DNA from: Saururus chinensis
Lineage: Eukaryota; Streptophyta; Magnoliopsida; Piperales; Saururaceae
Reading direction: 5' to 3'
NCBI GenBank assembly: GCA_035235625.1
Contig: CP141140.1
Coordinates: 37,815,351-37,879,350 of the forward strand
DNA length: 64,000 nucleotides
Each line of letters starts with the position of its first letter. Positions within the stretch are counted from its first letter, which is position 1. Of the stretch, positions 22,460 to 36,765 are shown in pieces. The translations under genes and the position numbers were made by a program. The notes under the pieces are model-generated. The model worked only from the letters and a program-made list of their open reading frames with translations, did not search any database and had not been told where the DNA came from.

Positions 22460-24640
22460 TTTACAATGATATATATAGTGAACTTTTTCTTAAAAAAAAC
22501 ATGTGTCGGTATTCAGTGCATTTGTTTGTGTAGTTTTGTTATCAAATGAAGATCTAGGAATCACCTTTTTCATAGAACACTTATTTGGGGAAAAGATACG
22601 TACATCAATAATGAAGTATTGGTTTTTAAAATAGCAAAATTATTTGAGCAAATCACACGTTTATAGGTTAACTATGTGGATCTTTCAAGAAAAGACTTTG
22701 GACCATACAAATTATAAAAAAGTTATAATTCTCTACAAGCGATTGATTTTGAGATTTAGTGCAATACCTCTTAGAAGAAACCGAAAGAAGTTGAGGGAAT
22801 TGAATCAACAAACATGTGGAGTAAAACTACTAACTTGTAGAGAGGTGTAGCTAATGAAGATCATATGGGTGTGGAAATGAAAAGTTGCGTACATATTTAA
22901 TTACCATAAATTATATATTTATTGTACCCCACAACTTGTACTTTTAATGGTTGAGTAATTGACTATCATGGATCATGATGAAGCCATTCAACTTCCGTTA
23001 TTAATAGAATTTGTAGTTTTGAAACAATAATCGCTATCAATTAATTTGAGTTCATCACATTAAATCCTTACTATTAAGTAATCATAACATAAAAATAAAA
23101 ACATGATTTATTAAATGCATTTCTAAATCAGAGACGCTAGCAACGTTTCATATATGAAATTAGAAGCACAACATGTATAGGTGTCTACACATGAATTGAA
23201 TGTAATAGTGGCATTGTTGGTGAAATTAAATGAAAGTAAGTAAAGCATTACGTATAGGTACTACCTAATAATGGAAACTATTATTTTTTATGTGCCTCCA
23301 TATGTATTATAATACTCCTATTAGTTACTTAATAATATACTCTATAGATAGAAAATACCATTAGGTCCATTAAGAAGAACATAATTTGGTGCACTAAAGT
23401 TTCGGATTGCAAATCGAAATGACATATTTACTGAGGTAGATGCGTACATTTCTCCATCTATTAACTGAATGTACAAGAATCAATTATAAATTGAAACGGT
23501 TTTTGAAATGCTTAACTAAGACATGTGTTTCGATGACACCTGGTGCAGCTAGTGTCATGTATACATTTAAAAAATATTATTAATTAGGACATGACATGTT
23601 TAGTTAGGAAGCTAATAATGTTTTTTGAACTATTTAGTGAATGAGAAAGAATTGACTATAAATTTCAATGACCTTGGAAATGTTTAACAAATTCATGTGT
23701 CTCCTTGTCCTTAGTGCATCAAGTCCTACATATACATTTCAAAATTATGCCATCAATTAAGTAGATTAACGAGTTCTTAGAGGAGAGTATTATGAAGTTA
23801 TTCATAGTAGCTTTAACAGATTACTGTTTGGATCTATTTTAAATATTAAAGTTCTTAACAAGACATGATTGGCTAAAAAAAAGCAAGACTGATGTAAAAA
23901 AAAGGCACGGATTGATTATAATGAACTCGACTACAACAACGTTGTTCGCCATAGATAATGAATGTTCATGTGGGTCAATACATTAATTTATTAATTTATA
24001 TTTTGCATTCTATACTTGAAACCATGATTTGAAGCTTCACAAGTTATGAAAAGAAAAGATAAATGTACTCTTAATTCCTAACCCTACATTTGGTTTTTTA
24101 ATTTATATAATTGATATATATTATACTATACATATGTATTCTTAAATATGTATATAAACTATGAAATAAGTTAGATAAATCTAGTATAAGTTCAAACATA
24201 TAACATTTGTGCATGGTGTAAATCAAGACTATGACAAAGCATTTTCTTTTGTCAAATACTGGAAAAACTCACATAATTTGATACATTAAAAATGAACATA
24301 ATATATAATTAATGCATATTATAATATTCTAATAGTTTTTTACTACAAAAAGTTAAAACTACTATTAGTTAGAAACTATAGCACATATGAACATAGTCTA
24401 GAATGGGGATACAATAAATCAATTTCTTTTAATAAATGGGTAATAGCTCACATAATTAAATACGTAAACAATAAAATTAATGAGAAAGCATCATATATTA
24501 TACCAATCACTTTTAGGACAAGATAAATATAGACTACTTACCTAGTAATCAATATATATAAAAAAAGGAACACATGTTCTAGAAACAAAAGAAATACGCA
24601 TCAAAAGCTGTAAAAAAATTTGGGCCACCACACGAATTTC
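22460..24640. other. AT-rich stretch with no gene recognised
   Basis: Short ORFs only. A diverged pair of about 100-bp blocks near 23510-23620 and 23670-23770 repeats 'gaaatgcttaactaagacatgtgt...tcatgtatacat' and 'gaaatgtttaacaaattcatgtgt...acatatacat'. No coding feature is seen. Confidence 0.45.
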
Positions 24641-24644
24641 AAAT

Positions 24645-25794
24645 CTACTCATCATCTAGGAGACAAATAAGAACTCGATTTTCAACAATCCATTTGCCAT
24701 TATAGCTTGTTGGATCTTCACCGCTATGAGGAATTGGATCAATGTCATGATCACTCGTGAAAAGTATAATTCCAGGCTCACAGAAATAATATGCCAGTTT
24801 GACAGTTGCAATCCTTCTATTAATTACATATAAGAAGAAAGCCTCATTTTTTGTGACCTGGACAAATACATCAAATGAGTGGTATAAAACACTAATTACT
24901 TCAACATTCTTGGGAACTAAATCTGATATAGGAAAACTCAAAACTTGAGACCAAACTGCTTTTACCCGGCAATCCAATGTATAAACATTTATGATCCCTC
25001 CAATAAGGGAGACAAGACCAAGACATCCCTCATGGCTTGCTAAAACCAATATTTGATCTCCATCATGTTTTTTGATAACGGTAGGCAGTTCAATATAACC
25101 ACAAGCACAAGTGTCCATATCAAAAACAAAAACCATTGTAGAATCTATAAGCAAGTGCACATACTTACCAACACATATAGGTGGTTCTTACCCAATTGAA
25201 GAGAAATTCTCTATATTTGATTCGCGAATATGTTTCTATTTCCAAGTCTCAGAACTAAATACTTCAATAAGGTAATTGTCATACTTGTCAGATAAACATA
25301 ATCAAAATATCTTATAATGGCGACCATTCATATGATTTTCAAGAATAGCATAAGCAAGTGACATATACCTCAATCTAGGACATGGAATAAGAACCCAATC
25401 TCCAACCATTGGCCGAATAATGAGCATCATTTTTACATAGAACCAGCCCACTATGAGAGGTTGCCAAATAAATCATCTCTTCAGGAAACAAGAATTCTAG
25501 ATCAGCATCTAGTGCAAGTGATGGATGAAATGGAAGGTAACTTCAAGCGACCTACATATGTGCTAACCATTGAAGAAAATAACCATATGTTTGATGGTTT
25601 GTTGAACACCAATCGATAATAAAATTGGAAGTGCTCATAGCACACCTCCAACCTTTGCAGACCATCTTACAATGCTCAAAATTAAACCCATCTATTTTCA
25701 CCAAAATTTTAAGAGTAAGTGTTTCCAACAAAGACTGGGTGGGAAAGTAATTTCCGGATTTAGCTTGTTCCAAAAACAATAGAACTCGATCCAT
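24645..25794 (-). pseudogene. F-box protein pseudogene 1
   Basis: F-box proteins bring substrates to SCF ubiquitin ligases. From the ATG at 25792-25794 the first about 45 residues are F-box-like: LLETLTLKILVKIDGFNFEHCKMVCKGWRCAMSTSNFI. They are followed by HQTYGYFLQW. After stops near 25552 the same frame continues YLPFHPSLALDADLEFLFPEE and LATSHSGLVLCK, typical of the C-terminal F-box-associated propeller. Another shift and a TAA at 25188-25190 (G-stop-EPPI, where paralogues have GREPP or GKEPP) precede the open segment at 24645-25160 with LLIDSTMVFVFDMDTCACGYIELP. At least four lesions make it a pseudogene. Three diverged paralogues follow on the same strand. Confidence 0.75.
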
Positions 25795-25799
25795 AATAA

Positions 25800-27450
25800 C
25801 CTAAAAAAACACGAAGTCAGCTTACATCATGAAAATGTCATAGTACAATTGAACCACTAGACCCGCAACAAAAATATTAGAACAACCACAATACACTACA
25901 ATTCGGGCACTACATATGTATGTTAAGAAATGAAAAATATATCCATATGGACTAACCTATCAATGAGCTTTATATATAAATTAGTAATGGCTAAAATAAA
26001 AATAATGAACTAAAAATGAATCAGAAAATGCTAATCAAATAATGTGTCTTTACCAATTGGATACTGACTAAGAAAGTGCTAATGTTAAATAAAAAAATGG
26101 TAGAATTATTGGATGTATGAATTCCTCCTAATAAAAGAATAATTTGGTGTAGCCTGGAAACCTGGACTACATATGATTAGGTATCATTGTTTATAGTGTA
26201 CTAATATAACATGTTTTATTTTACATATCCCATCTCTAGATATTTTGGAATTTACACTCCGATTTGAATCTCTACTTATGAAATACCTATGATTCTTCAA
26301 ATTTTTTGGCAACCTCAGTCCCTTTGATCATGTAGCTGTAAGTAATATAAAACTATAGCTGGAATGAAAATAGCTAGATCTACAATTCATTTTATACTGT
26401 ATTTAGGGATCTCACAATGCAACTATTAAAAGAACTAATACTATGAAATGAAAATGTGGATCACACAATTCGGAATAGAAAGAACATATATGTGTAAAAA
26501 AAACATAGTGCACGAATGACCTAAAAACATGATATAATAAATCCTTCATTCACAAAATTAAAGGATAAACATAGAATAAAAGATCAACCAGATACCATGG
26601 CAACCTTGAAAATAAAAAAATTAAATTACATAAAAAAATAAATAACGTGACCAATGTACATTCCACGTTTTTGAATACACAGATATCGAGACAACCAAAA
26701 TTGATATCCCGGTCTGTTTGTTGAATTAGGGGTTATAAGGTGTATCGCTTATTTTATAGTATAATTTTATTTATGTGCGTATACTAATATTTATGGATTG
26801 ATATGACATATATTCAAGTAATCTATATCTATCACGTTGAAGGCCTAATTAGTCACTTTCCAATGCTAATATATATAATTAATAGATGTAACACACTCAA
26901 ATTACATAGCATATATATTGTTTTCCTTAAACAGTTACAAGTGTATGGATATAAGTAATAAGAATGACAAGAAGAAAAATAATTCAAGGGAAGTTACCTA
27001 AAATAACGAACCCAAATCATTAGGTGAGCTTTAAGCAAATTTTTTGTGTAACCAATCACCCATAAGTTTTCCTTATTTATATTTCATAACTTACGAGCCT
27101 TTATTAGTTTACTTTAAATCAAGATTTTGAAATCTTTCTATATACTCTCCATTTAGTTTATTGCCATAAATATGGCATAAAAATAGCTAGATGATATGAT
27201 TTTTATATGGTGTCAAATATAATGATGGAGTTAAAATCGTTCAATTTAATATTGCATTTATATTTTTAAATTTTTTTTTCAACATGCACTTCAAATCGAA
27301 CAGATCATGGGTTATCATAAAAAAAATAATGTGGGTTCCAATTAATGTTTATGATCAAGTTATACTATTTACTGATATGTCAGTTAGAACTTTATCTATA
27401 TGATATACTAAGGTAATAAAAATCAAATAAGAATGATTTATGATTGATTT
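25800..27450. other. AT-rich stretch with no gene recognised
   Basis: No ORF of note and no clear repeat were seen on either strand. Confidence 0.45.
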
Positions 27451-27451
27451 A

Positions 27452-30150
27452 AAACACATAGCCGTCAAATTCGAGGGCCATAGTTTATGTTATTTATGTG
27501 CAGTTCACGACCAGTTTCGATGGAGATTTTAGGATTTAAATATGACTGCATAAGAATTACCTTAAAACCTTGATCCCTACTTATGTAGAAAATTATTATT
27601 TGTTTGACATAATAAAAATATCAAATTAATAGGTATGACACAGTGATGTGCCCTATATTTTATGAAAATCCCAGTTGAAAGTATTATACTAAGCTCTATG
27701 TTGTATTAGGATGCGACACTTAGATATGTGTTAATGAGCTATTTGAAACATGGGTAATAAGCTTACATTACATATTAAGTCGTCCCTAAAGGGAAACAAT
27801 ATTGCTTTGTATATATTTGCAATTATATATAAAATATATATATTATTTAAATAAATCTAACCTACCTAATGAAGCACAATTAGCCATTTACTATCATGCA
27901 ATCTAAATCATAAAACAGTCGTGCATAGATGTGTCACATTGATTTGGGTGATGCTCGACATCGCATATAATGCACATTTTATAACATAATTCCCAACATG
28001 TATAATTTGTAGCATAAGTATGGTAATAATATAATTATATTGCACATATAATTTTTTTAACTAATATTTTTCAGTTATGCCTTAGTTTACATAAAGCTAG
28101 ATGCATTCCCACGCTATGGACACAAAGTTAACATTTACAAATTTAGTCGGGAACAAAATTGGTGTATCGTATTCGTAAGAGAACCATTAGGAACTGGACA
28201 GTTCTATACATTTTTTATATGACATTCTAGATTATTGAATTTAACTTGAAGAACATAAACATGTTTCCTCGTGACTAAATCCATGAGGCGGCTGGTACCA
28301 TAATTGGGTAAATATATAGATAATCATGAGATATGTACACAATTATGAGCTAAATACTCGTAGTGTTTTATTCATATTTCAAAAGTAGTTGTCACAATTC
28401 TAGATGTTACTTGCTTATATAAAATCCAAAGATATATTTTCTAAAAATCTAATAACAATAAACGTATGATATAAGAAGATGCGAACATTGAAATATATAC
28501 AATATATTTTTCTAGCGAGAACCCTTCAACATTGTAAAAAAAAACATTTGAAAATTAAAGACTTTATATTATCCTTTGAAAATTTATGGGCAAGTCTTCA
28601 AAAGCATACAAGAAAAGTCACAATATATTTTACATCAATAGCCAATAAAAGATTTATTTAATTTTCAAGTTTTTTACCAAGTACGTCAATATGCTATTTT
28701 GGCAAATTCCATTAAACTATATTTGTTAACACATAATGTATATGTAAGCTATTGGTTGCAATCATATGTTCATGACTTGCCTTGAACTACCAAGTTTTTG
28801 AAACACGTAGTCGTCAAATTTGGTGGACACAATTTATGTTATTTACATGTAGTTCACATCCAGTGGTGGAGATATTAAGAATTAAATGCGACTGCATAAG
28901 AAGCACCTTAAAACCCAGACCTTATTTATATAAAAAATTTAATTTATTTTGACATAATAAAAGTGTCTAGTAAATAGATATGGGACTGTGATCGACCCTA
29001 TATTTTATGAACATCCAAAAATGAAAATATTATAGCAAGCTCTATTTCATATTTAGAAGTGGCACTAAAATACGAATTAATTAGCCATATGAAACATATA
29101 TATGTACCTTACACTAGATGTTAAGTTGTTTCTAAAAGAAAACAATATTGTTTTGTATACATTCGTGATTATATAAAAAATATATAAAATATTTAAACAT
29201 ATATAACCTACCTAATGAAGCACAATTAGCTATTTTATATCATGCAATCTAAATAATAAAACAGCCATTCATAGATCCGACCCATTGATTTGGCTGCCAC
29301 TGGACATCGTATATCAAGTACATATTAAAACATAAGTCCTAACAAGTATAATATGTAACATAAGTATATTAATAATATAATTATATAGCACATAAAAATA
29401 TTTTAATTAATATTTTTTAGTTATGCCTTAGTTTATATGAAGCTATATGCGTTCACCATGTATTTATCACAAAGTTAATATTTACAAATTCAGCCGACAA
29501 CAAAATTGCTATTTTATATTTGTCATAGAAGGATTAGGAACTGGACATCTCTATACATTTTTTATATGACATTCTAGATAATGCTTTTTGACTTGGAGAA
29601 TATAACCATCTATTCGCATGACTAAAGCCATCAGACAATTGATAACATAACTAGGTAAATATATACATGATCATGAGGTATGCACATACTATTGAACTAA
29701 ATATTCATAGTGATATATTCAAAATTCAAAAGTAATTGTTGCATTTCCAGATGTTGCTTGCTTCTATTAAACCAATATTTATATTTGTAAAAATCTAATA
29801 ATAATAAACGTGTGATATAAGCAAATAAAATATTGAAATTTATATAGTATATACTTCTAGCGAGAACCCTTTACCATAAAAAAATAGCATGAGTTTTCAA
29901 ACTTAAATAGTTTCTATTATTGTTTGAATTTTTGTTGACAAGACTTCAAAACGATACAAGAAAAGTCATTGTATATTTTATATCTATAGACAATGAAACA
30001 TTTATCTAATTTTTAGTCTTTTTTACAAAATACATCGATCTCCTAGCTTCGGTTAATTATATTTAACTATATTGATTAACTCATATGTAATATGTAAACT
30101 GCTCTTTTCAAACATTCGTCCGTGACCAGACTCGAACTACCAACTATTTT
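27452..30150. repeat. 1.35-kb tandem duplication
   Basis: Copy 1 (27452-28800) and copy 2 (28801-30150) align along their length with many substitutions. Matching anchors include 'ttatgttatttatgtgcagttcac' with 'ttatgttatttacatgtagttcac', 'gactgcataagaa', 'acctacctaatgaagcacaatta', 'acattctaga' and 'agcgagaaccctt'. The start of a third copy ('aaacacatga') is visible at 30151, then the similarity fades. It holds no gene I can recognise. The divergence suggests an old duplication. Confidence 0.8.
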
Positions 30151-30919
30151 AAACACATGAGTTTTGGTTAATCTCTATATATAAATTTTAAATGTATTAT
30201 ATCTCAATGTGGCAATAAAAAATAAGATGATAACATGGAATACGAATCATAAATTATTAATCTCATTGATTGGATTTATTTCTATACGTATTGGCACATT
30301 TAAGTTCTATGCATCTACATACCATTTATATCCAATAATGCCAATCCACATAAGAAAAACTTTACAAATACCTCGCAAATGCACTAATCACATTCTATAA
30401 TTTATACAATGTATATATACAATAATGCTGACATAATTTAACCTAATAAAATATAAAATTAACAACTTGTTAATATACTTGTTTAAACAAGGTTGAAGTT
30501 AACACCTACCATCTTATGAAGGAAGTCTTTTGCACAAGTCTAATCATTCCACAAAGATATTTTGCGCAGATGGTTAATAGGACTACACCAATGATGTTAT
30601 TATTATTATAAAAATATAGACATTTTGTTAGTAATTGAGATTATAATAAAAAAATATGGACACTAAAAAAGTGTTTAGATGAAAACATGTACGAATTTTC
30701 AAAATGGCCTTTCTATAAATGAATGTACTAAAGTATTTCCAAGAAACTTTTTTCCCCAAAGTATTCAAAATTGAATAACATTATTGACTGCCATACAATA
30801 TTGAAAAAAGGAAGCAAATACATATTAGGATGAAATTTCGACAGTTCAAAACTACTGAAAAGAAAAAAAGTACATATCAATTTTGATCATTCAAAGTAGT
30901 CTAAAAAACATTAATCAAG

Positions 30920-32104
30920 CTAGTAGTTCAAGATGTTGTCCAAAAACACATCATTTTCCAACGTAGCGGTGGCAGTATCTGGATGACATGGTATTCGAAA
31001 TGATGTCATGACACTTTGATATGCAAAGATATTGTCCCTCAATCTATTAATTCCACCTTTGTGAACCTCGCTACATTCACCAGTTTCAACATTCCATAGA
31101 AGCACATTATGAGAAGAAACAACGATGAATAAATCGATAGCATAACACAACAAAGTAACCAATGTTGGAACAACCGGTAGAATTGGAACTAATGTAATAG
31201 TAACACCACTAACCTAGTATTGTTTTCTCTCATTTTTTAACAATGTGTAAATATCGAGGGTGCCATTATGTGAAGGTAATAGATTGAGAGAACCTTGCAT
31301 GGTACAAAAAAATAATTTACTATTCGTACCTGTAGATGAACAGTTGTTGGGTAAATCAAATGTAGTTGACTGAAAAGAATCCATGTTGAACACAAAAACT
31401 TCAGCTGAATCAACCAACATGAAAATTGATGATCCAATAACAACTGGCGGTTCTCTCCCAAAAGATGATGTACATTGGAGGCACGAGACCCCAGCCCAAG
31501 ACCAACACCAATTGGTTGAGTCAAAACATTCAACAGAGTAATGTTTGAAAATAGGGGAAAGTCAAATGAACCAAACTATTTTATACCGCCAATTATCAAA
31601 TGGGTTAACAGTCAATATGTATTTCACCGCTGAAGCTAGAATCGGAGGATAAGGAACTGAAACCCAATCACGTGTAGTTGTGCGGGATATATAATATCGT
31701 TTTTGTAACCCCCCTCCAACTTTTCAACAATACAAAACCATGCAAGGATGATGCAATTATAGAGACAAGCTCAGGTAAATTAAATTCCGATATACTATTC
31801 AACTGTATCAAAGTATCAAGCGGGACAAACTCTCTTACTGTTAACCCAAAACGAAAGCGTTGTAAGAAATAACAGGATGTACCACCTTAACTAAGACACC
31901 ACTGTATAATATAATATACTGTGATGTACCCAAAATACACCTCCACATTGAAGAAACATATTTGCATTTAGAGGCTGATTCAGAGTCCACTCTAACGAGA
32001 ATTGTTAACAATATATCACGAGGGATGTTACTCCATAAATCAAGATGATTCATGCTGTCTAAACAAAGATAATTGAAAGATGTTGATGTCAACCTACAAA
32101 CCAT
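30920..32104 (-). pseudogene. F-box protein pseudogene 2
   Basis: Reads from the right: an F-box-like segment at about 31900-32055 (LWSNIPRDILLTILVRVDSESASKCKYVSSMWRCILGTSQYI), then in other frames FGLTVREFVPLD, FNLPELVSIIASS and SLHGFVLLK (about 31720-31860). Further left come SFGREPPVV-like sequence and FMLVDSAEVFVFNMDSFQSTTFDLP (31214-31430), and a C-terminal segment (30920-31162) with NVLLWNVETGEC. The VDSxxVFVFxMD motif matches F-box pseudogene 1. Multiple frameshifts and stops separate the segments. The N-terminal MVCRLTSTSFNYLCLDSMNH could be an extension or artefact. Confidence 0.7.
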
Positions 32105-32988
32105 ACAACAATTAACAGATTGAAATATCTAAACTAATACTTGACACTAAAAATATCTTGTGCACAGTATGATCAATAATATGCTTGTTCACAAAGGGAA
32201 GCGCTTATAATGATGGTGTAAGTTTCAACAACACATAAATTACTATTTAAAATATAATAAATAATGTCAAAACAATGCACTATTAAAGATGGTTTTAGTC
32301 AAGAAGAAACTATGACATATAGACTTATAAGCCACTGAATATTTAGCCAAACTCATTAAAGAATTTATGATGGGAGGAATAGATTTTATTCTAATCTAAC
32401 CATACCCAAGTGGAAGGATACACTCCACGTGATTATTTGTACGAATAAATCATATATGAACATAATATATTTACTGAATAGAGGCGCAATACTCTATCAA
32501 ACCAAAAAGGCAAGTACCTATGCATACTAAATATAAAAAAAGGCAAATATTTGTTGAGGAAATAGGGCGGCTATATATACTTTTTACTTATTGTCAAGGG
32601 AATATAATATTAGAACTAAGTAGAAGAAACTTTGAATCAGATGAAAATATCTGTGATTCAAATCAATGTGTATAAAAGTAATAATTTGTGTAGTAAAATG
32701 ATAACAAATTTTGTAACAGGAGGTTTTTAGAAAATGAAAAACTCTTTTGAGGAAAAAAAGAGTAATGTCAATAATATATTAGGAGACAGTTCACGATTCA
32801 CCAAAGGACAAGTTACAATTTGCCTTATTTAATATGAGAAGAATAGATCTACATAAAGAATGAACTTACAAATGATACAAAAGAAATCCATGGAATTCGA
32901 GCCACCAGTTTTGAATGAAGAAAGTTAATCTTTGAATTTGTGAAGAAATAGTTACCACGCATATGAAAAATAGGAACATTCAACTAAC

Positions 32989-34340
32989 TTATGACATTGA
33001 TGAATTTCCAGGCTCAAACGTTTTAAGTCTATTACGTAAATAAGTTTCTTGCTCATCAAATCGTGCATTCTCACTTTGGAGTTCTTCCTTTCGTTGGGCC
33101 AATGCAAGCATTTTGGCATCTATGTCATTAAGCTCACAAGCGAATTCCACCTTCTTCCTTTGAAGTCCAGCAATCTGAATAGCTAGTAATGTTGTTTCAT
33201 AGCCACTATCAACACCATGCAATTGACTATCATGCAACTCTTGCACATGTTTCTTTACATGTTCCAAATCAAATCCATTTGCCTCCAACTCAGTCATTTT
33301 GGAAGTGTTAATGTTCGAGATAGAATCAACTCCCATGTAGTTGGTTGCAGTGAAGCTATGTACAAGATTTATATAATCAAGCATAAGCATTATACCCTTG
33401 TCTTCATGGTCTTTCACATCATATAATATTAATGGTTCAAAATGCGGGCATTGTGGATTGGCCTTGAACAAATCCATTGAATGGAAGACAACCCAAATTG
33501 GATTAGTCATAATCACATGACATGCACGACCACTGCAACCACTAATCCAAAGAGGTCGAAGACATTTAAAAAATATTTATATAAAATAACAAAATTAGCA
33601 ATCAAATATATGTATGCAATATATGAAACAAAACTAACATAATAGTAACCACCTGCACATGGATTACCAAGCTTGAGACAACCACATGCTTCGCCAGCTG
33701 AGACATAAGTGTTACCATTTGTCTCACATAGATCATCCTCTGAATCACTAATAACAACAACATTATCATTTTCCTTGACCGATACTACGCCCATTGGGAT
33801 TGAAGTGTTGCCAGGAGATGCATTGGCTAAATCATCTTGAATAGAAGCACAAGTACTGATCATGCACCCAACATCTGAACTAATTTCTGTAGGTTCATCT
33901 GACTCAAGATCAGATCCAACCTCAACTTCAACAGAACTATAACTTGCAGTAGACATCAGTATGATACTAACAGGTGCGTTCAAATCAAAGGAAATGGACC
34001 GTGATGTATTCTTTTGCATGGCTTTAAAAGTACGGACCATCATCTCAAGCCTTTAAAAGCCATAGTACACGGTTGATAACATAATAGATATACACTAAAA
34101 TACTATTAAAGTAGTGAATGACCCATATAAGTGGAGTATAAAATATGGGTAAATGAAGAACATATGGAACATAAAATTCAAACTGATCAAGAACATCCCA
34201 TGTATAAGCAATCAGAACACATCGTAATAGGAAATTGAAAAATATTACCAAGAATATATACCTTGATTTGGCGTCCACACCTAGACAATTTAAGAAAATT
34301 CTAATTAGATCGTCCATCTCATCTAGACAAATGCGCACTT
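32989..34340 (-). pseudogene. DUF724-like gene fragment with coiled coil
   Basis: Three minus-strand segments appear to be exons of one gene. 34045-34338 contains DEMDDLIRIFLNCLGVDAKSR before a GTATAT donor-like site. 33655-34043 is acidic and Ser-rich (VGSDLESDEPTEI, VVVISDSEDD) and ends GCLKLGNPCAG at a GTGGTT donor-like site. 32989-33510 reads NPIWVVFHSMDLFKANPQCPHFEPL, GIMLMLDYINLV, TELEANGFDLEHVKKHVQEL and a helical stretch (KKVEFACELNDIDAKMLALAQRKEELQ). The last segment resembles the C-terminal DUF724/PEARLI4-type domain of plants. I could not make the last junction keep frame, and upstream exons are missing, so it may be a fragment. It could still be a small expressed gene. Confidence 0.45.
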
Positions 34341-36765
34341 TATACCTCTTTCAAATGTTGACCTGGAAAATGAAAAGACATATGGGTTATTAAGGATTAA
34401 ACATTTCTAAATGCCCACTACTATATGTATTCAAATACCAATGAATGGTATATAAATAATAGAACCATCAATGTGCATGGCAATAACTTAAATTGGCATT
34501 CAAGGACACTACCATTATTATTAATGTTTAAAAAAAGGTATAAATACTATAAATACCATATGTGTTTCTGACTAAATTAAATGCGATAATTGCTTATTGT
34601 ATTTAACAGATAGAATGTTACAAATGTTTTGAATTCACTCATTAAATATAAATAGAAAACTGCCAAGGGTCATTACGTAAGGAAGACCAAGAAATAACTA
34701 TACATAACCACGTTCCAATGCTATGGACTTTACATCTTCAATAATAATATTTCAGCATTGTTTGTAAAATCTTTGATTCTAACTAAACTATTCCTTAACA
34801 AACTATTCATTTTCACTAAACAGAAAATTACATTCCCCATGCCGAATTTTTTTGGCGGTTATACCATATTCATGTTTTTTTTATTTCCAGGCAAATATAA
34901 AATTAATAATGTAAGCCTAGTTAATATGGAAATATTAATTTTATTGTAATCCGCAAATTCATTGAGTATAATCTAAGTATTTAATTCAAAGAAATGAGAG
35001 TTATACTAAATATATTAAGAATGAATGGCACAAGTGGCATTTAGTATAAACAAGCTTCAAACGTACTTGAAAATTCATTTAGTATAATCTATCTATTCAA
35101 TTCCAATAAAAAAAAGACATATTCAATATATCAATAGGGATTGCCAAAAGTCGCACAAACAATCAATGTCAAGCATAGAATAGAATCATATGATATCGTA
35201 CGGAAGTGTCCAATAGAACGAATTAAATGGAAGAACTTCATATAACTCTTAGAATTGAAGAAAAGAGTGCCACCAATACGAGGACACTAATATGTTATCT
35301 AAAGCTGTAAAATATATTAGTCTCCTAAACTGGCTCATATGATGGTATAAGAGGAAAATAACATAACGTACAATAAAAGTTAGTGTCATTCACCAATGAT
35401 AACCAAATGAAAAAAAAACACTTTTTATGTGGTCCCACACCCCTCACATTGATCGTTGAAGACAACTTTTAATCTAAACATAAACCAGTTAACTTAATAT
35501 GATCATCAATTTTAACATATGGATAGGTAAAAACCAAGATTTGAAGTATATACATACTACATCTGTATAGAATACAGCAGGTTTGTAGGGCCTACATAGA
35601 AGAATTTTTTTATATTAAATGTTAAATGTAAAATCTCCCGAAAAAAATATTTAACAATGTTGAAAATTCATTTCATAACCAAATAGATACGTTCTATGTA
35701 TCAATTGATCGGCATGCCAAATGGATGTGCTGCAGATCTAGAGCATAGATTTAGTCACAAGCCCAAGTAAAAACCATCTTACTGTGTAACATAAAGCGTA
35801 TTTAACTTGTCATATTCAAATATAGGGAAATTTCTTTTTACAGTTACATACAAGGTAACATAATTCTGAATATGTTTGATAAGAACGATGTTTGATGCGA
35901 TAGTGACAATGCGGTCATGGTCACACGACATATACTTGGCAATAATATAGGGAGTAACCTATGCATTAAGGATGACTTTCGTCTCAACAAAGCATCGTAA
36001 TACAAAAAATGCTCCACAAATAAGCTGCTGCAAGTACCACCATCATAGAGGATTCTAAAGCAGTACGTGTCTTGGATGCAAGTATTATTGCTGGTAGGAG
36101 TGCTAGCAAAAATAAGTTTCAAACATACATGAATTTATAACAAAAAAAAGTGTCGAAAAGAAACTATGTAACAATACCCATGGCGCTAATATTCTGTATT
36201 CCATAGTTGCTAACATGCACACCAAGGTTCACAAATTAAGGACGAGTTTGTTAATGATTAAGTAGTTTAAAGTGACAACAAGTGGCCTGTCATGCAAACA
36301 ATATGCCACCATGAATGAAGGATGACAGATAATTCAACAGCAATGACTAAAATACAAAGGGTTATGGAGAAGAACAAATCATGGAGAAGAATCAACTGAC
36401 GTAAATATAGTATGCAGGGAGCAACAAAATCATTTGGGGTCCCAAAAAAGTAAGAGATGATATTTCAAGGGTATTGCCATTCAGACCATAAATATACTTG
36501 CTATGAGGATCAAAGTCCAGTTTATTTATATACACCTTCAATTAATTAATCCATAAACTACACGAAGAAGTTGTTTCCATATTAGAAAATAATTAGAAAA
36601 TAGCTATGTAACTTTGAACATGGTGAACATTGCAATAATAGAATACAAGTAACATGCTTAGGTAAAAAAAGGTTCAAATAATATAAAATTCACATTTTTT
36701 TTACATATGCATTTCTTGTTTCAAATAAAATAAACTAGATACTTACGTACTACTCAATTATATTG
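34341..36765. other. AT-rich stretch, one unrecognised 92-codon ORF
   Basis: The only ORF of note is on minus at 35844-36122 (starts MKLIFASTPTSNNTC). It has no family resemblance I can defend, though it sits between F-box relics and may be part of a decayed gene. Nothing else is seen. Confidence 0.35.
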
